A stretch of DNA of 64,000 nucleotides from Gammaproteobacteria bacterium. GTDB lineage: Bacteria; Pseudomonadota; Gammaproteobacteria; Steroidobacterales; Woeseiaceae. The notes under the pieces are model-generated. The model saw nothing but the letters and a program-made list of their open reading frames with translations. It was not told the DNA's origin and made no database searches. Below, in pieces: positions 28,632-37,259 of the stretch. The stretch spans positions 31,523-95,522 of the forward strand of contig JAHEFG010000010.1 in the NCBI GenBank assembly GCA_024640305.1, in the 5' to 3' direction. The translations under genes and the position numbers were made by a program. Position 1 is the first letter of the stretch. Every line of letters begins with the position of its first letter.

Positions 28632-29051
28632 TTAGTCTTCTAGTGAATCGAGAGCTTTCTGGAAGCGATTGGCGTGCGAGCGCTCAGCTTTTGCCAGCGT
28701 CTCAAACCAATCGGCAATTTCGTCGAAATCTTCGTCACGGGCAGTCTTGGCCATACCCGGGTACATATCTGTGTACTCGTGTGTCTCTCCGGCAATCGAT
28801 GCTGCGAGGTTTTGTGCCGTCGAACCGATCGGAAGACCCGTCGCCGGATCGCCGGTCTCTTCGAGATACTCGAGGTGGCCGTGAGCATGGCCGGTTTCGC
28901 CTTCTGCTGTTGAGCGGAAAACCGCAGCAACGTCGTTGTAGCCTTCCACATCGGCTTTTGCTGCAAAATACAGGTAGCGGCGGTTGGCTTGTGACTCGCC
29001 TGCAAATGCGTCCTTGAGGTTTTGTTCTGTTTTGCTGTCTTTCAGTGACAT
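28632..29051 (-). CDS. Rubrerythrin (ferritin-like domain only)
   Basis: The 139-residue protein starts at M-S-L-K-D-S-K (29051) and holds the diiron ferritin-like fold: [11 protein letters not shown] near residue 17, E-G-E-T-G-H-A near 52, and the C-terminal E-R-S-H. Rubrerythrins reduce hydrogen peroxide to water. The C-terminal rubredoxin domain of classical rubrerythrin is absent, so electrons must come from another protein. It is the first gene of the operon with the Fe-S protein (1-base gap) and DUF3501, behind a strong promoter and operator-like palindrome. An in-frame ATG five codons earlier (29066) is less likely. Confidence 0.92.
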   Translation of the reverse strand: MSLKDSKTEQNLKDAFAGESQANRRYLYFAAKADVEGYNDVAAVFRSTAEGETGHAHGHLEYLEETGDPATGLPIGSTAQNLAASIAGETHEYTDMYPGMAKTARDEDFDEIADWFETLAKAERSHANRFQKALDSLED

Positions 29052-29084
29052 TTCGGATCCTTTCACTTGAGGAGTATTGCTCAG

Positions 29085-29099
29085 TTAGACTCAGTCTAA
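29085..29099 (-). promoter_or_regulatory. Operator-like palindrome before rubrerythrin
   Basis: Seven-base perfect arms with one central base: TTAGACT, one base, AGTCTAA. It lies about +4 to +18 relative to the start predicted from the promoter at 29110-29138, and about 34 bases before the rubrerythrin ATG. That place suits a repressor sensing peroxide, iron or Fe-S status, but the regulator is not identifiable from the site. A 5' mRNA hairpin is the alternative. Confidence 0.6.
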
Positions 29100-29109
29100 G
29101 AGAAGCAAC

Positions 29110-29138
29110 AATGTATGCCGACGGTCGTATGTTGTCAA
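29110..29138 (-). promoter_or_regulatory. Sigma70-type promoter of the rubrerythrin operon
   Basis: On the minus strand a perfect -35 box TTGACA (29133-29138) is followed after exactly 17 bases by TACATT (29110-29115), a fair -10 box. The -35 box begins only about 26 bases beyond the stop of the upstream acyl-CoA synthetase gene. The predicted transcription start is near 29103, just before the palindrome. Confidence 0.7.
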
Positions 29139-29163
29139 TCCGGGAAAGGCACTACAAATTCAG

Positions 29164-31860
29164 CTAGTTCAATTTGTGCAGCTTGGCCTCCACCAGCTTT
29201 ACGGCGGCGTCTTCCGGGTCGTTTTTGATTTGGAAGTTGAGTGATGTCATGAGCTCGAGCATCTTGAAATTATTGCTCAACACCTTGCCCTGCATTTTTT
29301 CAAGATCCCGATCCCGGGCGACTTCCATGAGGTTTCGCATTAACTTATGGGCAATGCCCCTGTTTTGCCAATTATCTGACACGGCCAACGCAAATTCACA
29401 GCTCGTCTTGTCAATGTTAGTCACATAGCGGGCGACACCGATCTGTTCTTCGACGGCGCCCTTTTGGGTCACAGCGATCAAAGCCATCTCGTTGTGATAA
29501 TCGATCTGTGTGAAGCGAACCAGCATTTCCTGGCTCAGTTCCCGCAGCGAACTCATGAAACGAAAATATTTGGACTCGGTGGACAATTCGCGCACAAATT
29601 TCGCTTCGATCTCGGCATCTTCCGGCCGTATGGGTCGGATGACAATATCGGTACCGTCATTGAGCTGGACGTTTCTCACCAGGTGCGCCGGATAAGGATG
29701 TATGGCCAGGTGGTGATAGGGGTCTGTTGACGGTTTCGGGTAATCGACGACGATACGTGCATCGACGGCTACGATTCCTTTCTCATCCATGATCAGCGGG
29801 TTGATATCCATTTCCTGTATCCACGGCAACTCGCACGCCATGCTGGAAACGTTAAGCAAAACATCAATCAGCTGATCCATGTCGACCGCGGGCATGTGCC
29901 GGAACTCCGCCAGCAGTTTGGAAACCTTGGTACGGTTGATCAGATCGACCGCTAATCGGCGATTTAGCGGCGGCAGGGATATTGCCGAATCGCCCATGAT
30001 TTCGACGCTCGTGCCACCACTCCCGAAACTGATCACCGGGCCGAATACGGGATCCCGGATAATTCCTATCATCAGCTCCCTGCCATTCGAACTGCGGTAC
30101 ATCTGTTCGATCGTGACGCCTGAAATCTCCGCATCAGGTACCTTCGCCCTCACCTGGTCGATCAGCTGACGGTAGGTGCCGCGCACTTCCTGTGCTGAAT
30201 TTATATTCAGCCTTACTCCGCCCGCATCGGACTTGTGCGATATGTCAGTGGACAACACCTTCATCGCGATTGGAAAGCCGATGGATTCGGCGGTGACGAG
30301 GGCTTCGGTTGCCGAACGCGCAACGGCGTTGCGAACAGTAGGTATGCGGAACGCGTTCAATACCGCCATCGACTCTGTTTCGGTCATTACCTGTCGTTGC
30401 TCTGTCAGAACCGCTTCTATAATGAGGCGAGCACCGTCAGTGTCGGGCATTTCCTGACCACTGGTCAGCCGGGCAGGTGTCTGCAACAGTAGTCGCTGGT
30501 TGCTGTTGTACCGAGCGAGATATGAAAATGCGTCCACCGCATTTTCCAGCGTACGAAAGTCCGGCACTCGTGCCTTCTTGAACAACCGGCGAGCTTCTTC
30601 TACCTGCACTCCGCCCATCCAGCTCGTCATAATTGGCTTGCTGCTTTTTTTTGCTGACTCAATAATCGCTTCAGCCACTTCTGTTGGCCGTGTCATTGCC
30701 TGCGGAGTCAGGATGACAATCGCACCATCCACGCCCGGGTCTTCAAGACAGATCTCCAGCGCTTGTTGATATCGCTCCGGTGGCGCGTCGCCAATAATGT
30801 CGACAGGGTTATTGTGCGACCACACGTCCGGAAGAACTTTGTCCAGCGCTGCCATGGTTGCAGAACCAAGGGAGCTTAACTCTATGCCCTGGTCCGTCGC
30901 CCGGTCTGCAGCCATGACACCCGGCCCACCGCCATTTGTAATGATCACGAGGCGTTCGGATGCAACTCGATAATGCGAAGACGACAACGTCTTGGCCGCT
31001 GCGAAGAGCTGGCCGATAGTGTCAACCCGCAGCACGCCAGAGCGCGACAATGCGGCGGAAAATGTCTCGTCGCTGCCCACCAACGCTCCCGTATGCGACA
31101 TGGATGCTTCCGCACCCGCGGCGTGACGCCCGACTTTCAATGCAATGACGGGCTTAACGCGCGCTGCTGCTCGCAAACTGCTCATAAAGCGTCGCGAGTT
31201 GTTGATACCTTCGATATACAGCAGGATGGCCTTAGTGGCGAAATCCGAAACCAGGTAGTCGAGGTAGTCTCCGAAATCGAGATCTGCCGCGATACCTGTT
31301 GATACTACTGCTGAAAAGCCGATGTCGTTTTTTTCTGCCCAGTCGAGAATGGCCGTGCATATGGCACCGGACTGTGACACAAAGGCCAGGTTGCCAGGCG
31401 TCGCGTTGTTGTTGCCAAACGTGATATTGAGCCCTTTATCAGGACGGATGATACCGAGGCAATTAGGACCCATCAGGCGAATACCGTAACGCCTGACCAA
31501 TTGCGTAACACGATCTTCCAGCCGCCGACCCTCTGCCCCTGTTTCGCGAAACCCTGCCGAGAGGATCAGCATCATCTTGACGCCGCGTTCGCCACAGGCT
31601 TCCACAATGCCGGGAATGCTACCGGCCGGCGTCGCGACAACAACGAGATCAACTGTTTCTTCTATATCGTCGATGGACAAGAAGGCCTTCTCGCCCTGCA
31701 CTTCGTCGCGCTTCGGGTTAATCGCATATATGCGCCCTTTGAAGCCCGACGTCAGTAAGTTCTTGAAGACAACGCCACCAACGGAGTCGAGCCTGTCGCT
31801 TGCGCCATAGAGCGCGACACTCTCAGGGGTGAAAAGGGCGCTAAGATAATGTTTGTTCAT
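29164..31860 (-). CDS. Pat/PatZ-type protein: ADP-forming acyl-CoA synthetase domains plus GNAT acetyltransferase
   Basis: The 898-residue protein has the order of Pat (PatZ/YfiQ, about 890 residues): a CoA-binding domain (L-Y-G-A-S-D at the start), a succinyl-CoA-synthetase-like region, an ATP-grasp region (about 490-700), and a C-terminal GNAT acetyltransferase (about 730-890, with G-V-A-R-Y-V and a Q-N-R-G-I-A-H-K-L-M acetyl-CoA site). Pat acetylates lysines such as the active-site Lys of Acs. The segment S-M-S-H-T-G-A-L keeps a His at the place phosphorylated in active ADP-forming synthetases, so the synthetase half may still work. A deacetylase-family gene is divergent from it with an 83-base spacer. 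Confidence 0.9.
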   Translation of the reverse strand: MNKHYLSALFTPESVALYGASDRLDSVGGVVFKNLLTSGFKGRIYAINPKRDEVQGEKAFLSIDDIEETVDLVVVATPAGSIPGIVEACGERGVKMMLILSAGFRETGAEGRRLEDRVTQLVRRYGIRLMGPNCLGIIRPDKGLNITFGNNNATPGNLAFVSQSGAICTAILDWAEKNDIGFSAVVSTGIAADLDFGDYLDYLVSDFATKAILLYIEGINNSRRFMSSLRAAARVKPVIALKVGRHAAGAEASMSHTGALVGSDETFSAALSRSGVLRVDTIGQLFAAAKTLSSSHYRVASERLVIITNGGGPGVMAADRATDQGIELSSLGSATMAALDKVLPDVWSHNNPVDIIGDAPPERYQQALEICLEDPGVDGAIVILTPQAMTRPTEVAEAIIESAKKSSKPIMTSWMGGVQVEEARRLFKKARVPDFRTLENAVDAFSYLARYNSNQRLLLQTPARLTSGQEMPDTDGARLIIEAVLTEQRQVMTETESMAVLNAFRIPTVRNAVARSATEALVTAESIGFPIAMKVLSTDISHKSDAGGVRLNINSAQEVRGTYRQLIDQVRAKVPDAEISGVTIEQMYRSSNGRELMIGIIRDPVFGPVISFGSGGTSVEIMGDSAISLPPLNRRLAVDLINRTKVSKLLAEFRHMPAVDMDQLIDVLLNVSSMACELPWIQEMDINPLIMDEKGIVAVDARIVVDYPKPSTDPYHHLAIHPYPAHLVRNVQLNDGTDIVIRPIRPEDAEIEAKFVRELSTESKYFRFMSSLRELSQEMLVRFTQIDYHNEMALIAVTQKGAVEEQIGVARYVTNIDKTSCEFALAVSDNWQNRGIAHKLMRNLMEVARDRDLEKMQGKVLSNNFKMLELMTSLNFQIKNDPEDAAVKLVEAKLHKLN

Positions 31861-31943
31861 CGGCTCGGGTCATTCCTGATTCCTATTGCTACCGTGAACT
31901 TTTACACTCGGTTATACCGTCACCGCAATACAGGGATACCACA

Positions 31944-32870
31944 TTGCGAACTGCTTACATCAGTCACGCCAGGTGCTACGAACACGACACCGGCGAAGGC
32001 CATCCCGAGAACGCCCGGCGCCTGTCCGCAATTGAGGACAGGTTTATAGCGACCGGGCTAGCGGATGTGCTCCGTTACGTCGAAGCTCCCGAGGTGACTG
32101 AAGCGCAACTCCTGCGCGTACACACGCAGGCTCATCTCCAGGCCATTGAGTCAATAGCACCGCAAAGTGGTTACGTCCGCCTTGATCCGGACACGGTAAT
32201 CAGTCCCGGCACGCTGCCAGCCGCCCGGCGGGCTGCCGGCGCCGCGGTAGCAGCGGTCGATCTCGTTATGGGCGGTGAGATGGAATCGGCCTTCTGCGGC
32301 GTCAGGCCACCAGGCCACCACGCGGAAAGCGGCCAGGCTATGGGCTTTTGCCTCTACAACAACATCGCTGTGGGTGCGGCTCACGCACTGCAACAATACG
32401 GTCTGCAAAAGGTGGCGATCGTTGATTTCGATGTGCACCAGGGCAACGGTACCGAAGAAATATTCAAAGACGAAGAGCGGGTCCTTTTCTGCTCGACGTT
32501 TCAACATCCGTTCTTTCCCTACACCGCAATGCTGCCGAACGCCGCAAACCGAGTGAATGTCCCACTTGCTGCTTCGGCTGGAAGTGATGAGTTTCGAGCT
32601 GCAGTGACAGATCACTGGCTGCCCGCCCTGAACGACTTTCAGGCGCAGCTGGTTCTCATCTCCGCAGGATTCGATGCACACAGGGACGATGACATGTCGA
32701 GTGTCTGCCTGACCGATGCCGATTTCCGCTGGGTCACCGAACAAATTGTGCAGGTGGCCGCAGGCTCGGCGTCCGGGCGGATTGTTTCGGTACTCGAAGG
32801 GGGCTACGAACTCAACAGCCTGGCACGTTGTGTCGATACGCATATACGCGTGCTGATGGGCTTGCAGTAG
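31944..32870 (+). CDS. Histone deacetylase / acetoin-utilisation family protein
   Basis: This 308-residue zinc hydrolase of the arginase-deacetylase fold starts with TTG (M-R-T-A-Y-I-S-H). The zinc and catalytic residues are intact: R-P-P-G-H-H-A (His pair near residue 115), D-F-D-V-H-Q-G-N-G-T (near 158), S-A-G-F-D-A-H and the Gly-rich L-E-G-G-Y end. Bacterial members remove acetyl groups from protein lysines, polyamines or other amines. The divergent Pat-type acetyltransferase next door suggests a writer-eraser pair for lysine acetylation. The true substrate cannot be read from sequence. Confidence 0.9.
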   Translation: MRTAYISHARCYEHDTGEGHPENARRLSAIEDRFIATGLADVLRYVEAPEVTEAQLLRVHTQAHLQAIESIAPQSGYVRLDPDTVISPGTLPAARRAAGAAVAAVDLVMGGEMESAFCGVRPPGHHAESGQAMGFCLYNNIAVGAAHALQQYGLQKVAIVDFDVHQGNGTEEIFKDEERVLFCSTFQHPFFPYTAMLPNAANRVNVPLAASAGSDEFRAAVTDHWLPALNDFQAQLVLISAGFDAHRDDDMSSVCLTDADFRWVTEQIVQVAAGSASGRIVSVLEGGYELNSLARCVDTHIRVLMGLQ

Positions 32871-32944
32871 CCTCTGTTGCAGAGCGCGCTCGACCTGTAT
32901 CTGAAAATGCAGCGACCCGGCGTATTCCGCTCTATAATGTTCTT

Positions 32945-33181
32945 ATGACCACTAAAAAAGCCGTCAACCTCGAAAAATCCCTGGCCGATCTCGAAACTCT
33001 TATTGAAGAGCTCGAGTCCGGCGATCTTCCACTCGAAAAAGCGATGAAGAAATTCGAGGAGGGCATCAAGTTGACGCGCGGCTGCCAAACCGCGCTCAAA
33101 GAAGCCGAGCAGAAGGTAGAAATACTGCTAAAGAGCGCCGGCGGCGAAGCGCTGGAAGCGTTCGATATAGACGACGACTAG
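32945..33181 (+). CDS. xseB: Exodeoxyribonuclease VII small subunit XseB
   Basis: The 78-residue protein (start M-T-T-K-K-A-V-N-L-E-K-S-L) has the XseB pattern L-E-x-L-I-E-E-L-E-S-G-D-L-P-L-E-K-A-M-K-K-F-E-E-G. With XseA it degrades single-stranded DNA. Frames extending upstream are out of character, and the 78-residue length fits (E. coli 80). The usual followers ispA and dxs are absent: the gene ends against the convergent amidohydrolase, sharing CTAG at 33178-33181 as both stops. Confidence 0.94.
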   Translation: MTTKKAVNLEKSLADLETLIEELESGDLPLEKAMKKFEEGIKLTRGCQTALKEAEQKVEILLKSAGGEALEAFDIDDD

Positions 33182-34497
33182 TCGCCCATCAGCTCCAGCA
33201 AAGCGACAACTGTCGACTCCACCCCTGCCCTGACCGATGGCTCCGGCGAAATCCTGAATAAAGGCGAATGGTGGCTCGGTACCATCGGGCCGCCTGCTTC
33301 CTCCGCATCCAGGTCTTCCTGGGGCGTACCGCCAATACCCCAATAGACACTTGTAATGTCGGGGTCAACTGTGAACATCGGAAAGTCCTCGGCACCCATG
33401 CCTTCCGGCGGTTCTTCAAACAATACGTCGTCGCCCATCGCCTCACTCCAGGCCATCTTCAGCCGTCGTGCGAGATTCACATCGTTCAAGGTCGGCGGCA
33501 CGCTTTCATTGGAAACGACTACCTCCGGAAGCTTGTCCTCGGGAAGACCGGCCATGCGACCGGCATTGACTGCAATGCGCTCGATGCCGTCCAGGAGAAT
33601 CTTGCGGGTCTCCTGGTTTGTGTTGCGCACCGTCAGCTGCAAGTGCGCCCGATCGGAAATTATGTTGTGCTTGGTACCAGAATGAAAAGAGCCAACGGTA
33701 ACTACACCTGGCGAATGTGGGGCAAGTTCACGAGCAACCAGCGTCTGTAATGCCACCACGATCTGGCTGGCGATCAGGATCGGGTCTTTGCCACGATGCG
33801 GCGAGGCACCATGGGTGCCGATACCATGGACGATAATGTCGACAGTGTCCGCCCCAGCGTAGGTGGGGCCTTCCGGTGCGGCAATCTTGCCGGCCGGGCT
33901 ACCGGCGCCGACGTGCAACGCGAGCGCATAGTCAGGTTTGCCAAATCGCTCCCAGAGCCCGTCAGCACGCATGGCCCTCGCGCCAAGCACGCGTTCCTCG
34001 GCCGGTTGCACTATCAACATCAAGGTGCCGCTCCAGTCATCCTTGCGCGCGGCCATTTGCCGAGCCGTACCAACAAGGCTCGTGATATGTACATCATGAC
34101 CACAGGCATGCATAACCGGCACGACATTGCCCGTGATCGGATCCTTTTGCCGAGCTTTCGACGCGTTCGTCAGCCCCGATTTCTCTTCAACCGGTAACCC
34201 GTCCATATCGGCACGCATCATGACAAGCGGACCGCTGCCATTCTCAAGCAACGCAACTACGCCTGTACCACCAACGTTTTCGGTAACCTCGAAGCCCGCC
34301 GCCCGCAGTTCTTTCGCCATGCGTTCGGCCGTCCGGTATTCGACGAGCGAAAGTTCAGGGTTTTGATGAAAGTGATCCCACAGATCGGCGAGATAACTGT
34401 CGTAGTCCTGTTTGATGTTGTCGGCAAGTTCACTTGCGAACACGGAGGACGTAAAAATCAATAGCGCGCCGGTCAGCGCAGCGAATACTTTTTGCAT
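33178..34497 (-). CDS. Exported M20-family amidohydrolase
   Basis: The 439-residue protein begins with a signal peptide (M-Q-K-V-F-A-A-L-T-G-A, cleavage probably after S-V-F-A near residue 22), so it acts in the periplasm or outside. The M20/AbgB-like fold is marked by H-A-C-G-H-D-V-H (near 132), P-A-E-E (near 167) and a late G-A-E-D-F. Relatives hydrolyse N-acyl amino acids (hippurate, N-acetyl or indole-acetyl conjugates) or dipeptides, and the substrate here is unknown. It is the last gene of the long minus-strand run and converges on xseB. Confidence 0.9.
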   Translation of the reverse strand: MQKVFAALTGALLIFTSSVFASELADNIKQDYDSYLADLWDHFHQNPELSLVEYRTAERMAKELRAAGFEVTENVGGTGVVALLENGSGPLVMMRADMDGLPVEEKSGLTNASKARQKDPITGNVVPVMHACGHDVHITSLVGTARQMAARKDDWSGTLMLIVQPAEERVLGARAMRADGLWERFGKPDYALALHVGAGSPAGKIAAPEGPTYAGADTVDIIVHGIGTHGASPHRGKDPILIASQIVVALQTLVARELAPHSPGVVTVGSFHSGTKHNIISDRAHLQLTVRNTNQETRKILLDGIERIAVNAGRMAGLPEDKLPEVVVSNESVPPTLNDVNLARRLKMAWSEAMGDDVLFEEPPEGMGAEDFPMFTVDPDITSVYWGIGGTPQEDLDAEEAGGPMVPSHHSPLFRISPEPSVRAGVESTVVALLELMGD

Positions 34498-34541
34498 GCT
34501 TGGGGCCCCGGTAAATCGAACGGTAACGGGGCGATTCTAAC

Positions 34542-35834
34542 CTACGTAGCGCCTTGCAGGCGCTCAATTAGTGCGCGCAGGAAGACTTTGTTGAAACGCA
34601 GCTGACAGGCTGAAGACACCTGCTCCATCAACGTCGAGCTGACGCGCAGGATTGTCACAGCGCCATCGGCCTGGATCGATGCCTGGCGTTTGGCGCCGCG
34701 CACGTAACTGGTTTCACCGAAACAGTCGCCGTTCGATAATGCGCCAAGGCTGCTACCGTTGGCCTGCACGACAACTTTGCCGGTAACAATGATATAGAAG
34801 CGGTCGTCGATTTCGCCTTCCCTGACGATATCTTCACCGTCTTTGTACTCGTGCCAATCAGAGGCGCGCAGGACCTCCCATATCTCAGCGTGTGAAAACT
34901 CGTGGAAGAACGTCAGCGTGCGGAGCACATCAAAATGTTCCTGGTTGTCGAGGCTGTCGTACTTCTGACGCAGGTCTTTGTAGACTCGCGTTAATTCGGC
35001 AGCCATTGCCGCACCGCTGGATACTCGCTTGCCGGGCTCCTTGAGCATCGTCGTCGCAACGACATTCTCGAGTTCTTCGGGAAGGTCATCGCGGTAGGTA
35101 TGAATCGGTGGTGGTGTTGCGTAGACAATCTGATGCAACAACTTCGACAGGTTATCCGCACGGAACGGCCGGAATCCCGTCAGCAGTTCGTACATGACTG
35201 CGCCCAGGGAATACAGATCTGATCGCGGTGTCAGCTCTTCCGATTGAACCTGTTCGGGTGACATGTAACTCGGCGAACCGGCGATGCCCTCGATGCGCGA
35301 CACTTCCGAGTCGCTAACGATTGCAATACCGAAATCGATGATGCGAACGTCGTTATCGATCGTCAGCATGACATTCGAAGGTTTGATGTCGCGATGAATA
35401 ACCCCCCGGCCGTGCGAATAATGCAAAGCCTTGGCGCATTTGTAGATGATTTCGACAACATCGTCGACGCGCAAGAGGTTGTCCGGTCGACAGTACGCGG
35501 CCAACGTGCGGGCACCCTGGATGTGTTCGGTGACGACGTAGTACTTGCCGTCTTCTTCACCCGCATCGTAAATCGGCATGATGTTCGGATGCTGCAACAT
35601 CCCGACCATGTGGGCTTCGTTAAAGAACATCTTGCGAGAGACTTTGGCGCGATCGGCATCGGAGTCTTCCTCGATGTCGTATACCTTGATCGCTACATCG
35701 CGGTGGTAGTACGGGTCGTGAGACAGGTAGACCATTCCCGTGCTGCCCTTGCCGATCTTGTTAATTATGACGTATTTACCGATCTTCTCCGGCACGTCAT
35801 TCGGACGCTCAATTTCACTTACGGAAGTGACCAT
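34542..35834 (-). CDS. Ser/Thr protein kinase with C-terminal cyclic-nucleotide-binding-like domain
   Basis: The 430-residue soluble protein has a Hanks-type kinase domain (about residues 20-285: I-G-K-G-S-T-G-M-V, V-A-I-K-V, V-I-H-R-D-I-K-P-S-N, I-D-F-G-I-A). A CAP_ED-type beta-roll follows (about 310-425: E-G-E-I-D-D-R-F-Y-I-I-V-T-G-K-V-V-V, then G-D-C-F-G-E-T-S). The phosphate-binding cassette keeps F-G-E but reads K-R-Q-A-S instead of the usual R-[ST]-A, so cNMP binding is uncertain. There is no membrane segment. It lies 13 bases after pgpA and may be the tail of the rib-nusB-thiL-pgpA operon. Confidence 0.88.
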   Translation of the reverse strand: MVTSVSEIERPNDVPEKIGKYVIINKIGKGSTGMVYLSHDPYYHRDVAIKVYDIEEDSDADRAKVSRKMFFNEAHMVGMLQHPNIMPIYDAGEEDGKYYVVTEHIQGARTLAAYCRPDNLLRVDDVVEIIYKCAKALHYSHGRGVIHRDIKPSNVMLTIDNDVRIIDFGIAIVSDSEVSRIEGIAGSPSYMSPEQVQSEELTPRSDLYSLGAVMYELLTGFRPFRADNLSKLLHQIVYATPPPIHTYRDDLPEELENVVATTMLKEPGKRVSSGAAMAAELTRVYKDLRQKYDSLDNQEHFDVLRTLTFFHEFSHAEIWEVLRASDWHEYKDGEDIVREGEIDDRFYIIVTGKVVVQANGSSLGALSNGDCFGETSYVRGAKRQASIQADGAVTILRVSSTLMEQVSSACQLRFNKVFLRALIERLQGAT

Positions 35835-35847
35835 TTCATCTCATCGT

Positions 35848-36336
35848 CTAAGTCATTAGCCACCCGTACAAAGCTAGTAAAATTGCGGCATACAGGGCGG
35901 CTGCGAGGTCATCCAGCATAATTCCGAGGCCTCCATCCAGTCTGTGATCCAAGTCCCGAATCGGCCATGGTTTGACAATATCAAAGGCCCGAAACAGGCC
36001 AAATCCAAGCAACCACGCGCCTATTGAGGCTGGCGCCACCAATAGCGTGATGTACATGCCGCATATCTCGTCCCAGACGATGCCACCATGGTCGTGCACG
36101 CCCAACCGGCGAGAACTCTCGCCACAGATCCAGATGCCCGCTAGCGATATTGCGACAGCTATCCCTATCTGAGCTGTCAGGCCCAGATTCAGCGTAAACC
36201 AGGCCAAAACCACGCCGAGAAGTGATCCGACCGTACCGGGTGCCTTTGGCGCCAGCCCGGTGCCCAGGCCAAACGCCAGAATGTGAACCGGATCGCTAAA
36301 GACGCGTTTCGCAAGATTTTCTTCGCTGTGACTCAT
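35848..36336 (-). CDS. pgpA: Phosphatidylglycerophosphatase A
   Basis: PgpA dephosphorylates phosphatidylglycerophosphate to phosphatidylglycerol at the inner membrane. The 162-residue protein has the family patterns G-T-G-L-A-P-K-A-P-G-T-V-G-S-L (near residue 19) and W-D-E-I-C-G-M near 85. It has three to four hydrophobic segments and a C-terminal helix. Its start overlaps the thiL stop by four bases, matching the common nusB-thiL-pgpA order. Confidence 0.95.
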   Translation of the reverse strand: MSHSEENLAKRVFSDPVHILAFGLGTGLAPKAPGTVGSLLGVVLAWFTLNLGLTAQIGIAVAISLAGIWICGESSRRLGVHDHGGIVWDEICGMYITLLVAPASIGAWLLGFGLFRAFDIVKPWPIRDLDHRLDGGLGIMLDDLAAALYAAILLALYGWLMT

Positions 36337-37259
36337 TGGAAATGAAGGTAACCGCTGTCGACGTACTCCACAATGCCGCTTTCGTCACGGCAAACGAGCG
36401 AGCGACCCGACGTCACCTGACCGATCGCCGTGACGCGCAGGCCGCCGGCATCAGGCAACGATGCCCCGGCACTCGTGAAGCACAATTCGTAGTCATCGCC
36501 ACCGGACAACGCGAAGCGTCGCTGTGACTCGGCGTCAAAGTTCGCCTGCAGCGCTTCGGACAACGGCAACTGGCGAAGATCCAGTTCGGCACCGACGTTA
36601 CTTGCCGCCAGCAGTTTACCGAGGTCGCCGAAGAGCCCGTCGGAAACATCGATCGCAGCACTCGCACTGCCGACCAGCAAGCGCCCATAGTCCACGCGCG
36701 CACTCGGCCGGCGAAAACGGTTTTGCAGATAGTCGTCCGATTGCCCTGCCGACATCAATTCCAGTGCTGCGGCGGCATCGCCGACGGTGCCCGTGAGGTA
36801 GATCGTATCCCCGGGACTCGCGCCCGAGCGAAGAATGGCTGCATCCCTGCCAACCTCGCCGGTGATCTGCACGCTGACCACGATCTTTTCGCCGCTGGTC
36901 GTATCACCACCAACGAGCGCGACATCGTGCTCGCTTGCCGCTTCGAATAATCCTGTGGCGAATGCATCAAGCCAGGCCTCGTCCGCCTTCGACAATGTCA
37001 GCGCCAATGTCATCCATCGCGGACGCGCGCCCATCGCAGCAATATCAGAGAGATTCACGGCGACGGCGCGGTAGGCAATGTCTGCAGCATCAAAACCTGC
37101 AGGAAAGTGAACTCCCTCGACCAGCGTATCGACAACGGTAACGAGATCGAGACTTGGATTTGGCCGCAGTACGGCACCGTCGTCGCCGATACCAGTGATC
37201 ACACCATCATCTTCGTCGGCACGGACGAAGTAACGCTCGATCAGCTGGAACTCATCCAC
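36333..37259 (-). CDS. thiL: Thiamine-monophosphate kinase ThiL
   Basis: ThiL phosphorylates thiamine monophosphate to the active cofactor thiamine diphosphate. I start it at GTG 37259 (V-D-E-F-Q-L-I-E-R), which overlaps the nusB end and gives 308 residues; the longer frame runs into nusB and adds no conserved sequence. The AIR-synthase-like fold is seen in G-I-G-D-D-G-A-V, D-T-L-V-E-G-V-H-F and V-G-G-D-T-T-S-G. Confidence 0.93.
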   Translation of the reverse strand: MDEFQLIERYFVRADEDDGVITGIGDDGAVLRPNPSLDLVTVVDTLVEGVHFPAGFDAADIAYRAVAVNLSDIAAMGARPRWMTLALTLSKADEAWLDAFATGLFEAASEHDVALVGGDTTSGEKIVVSVQITGEVGRDAAILRSGASPGDTIYLTGTVGDAAAALELMSAGQSDDYLQNRFRRPSARVDYGRLLVGSASAAIDVSDGLFGDLGKLLAASNVGAELDLRQLPLSEALQANFDAESQRRFALSGGDDYELCFTSAGASLPDAGGLRVTAIGQVTSGRSLVCRDESGIVEYVDSGYLHFQ

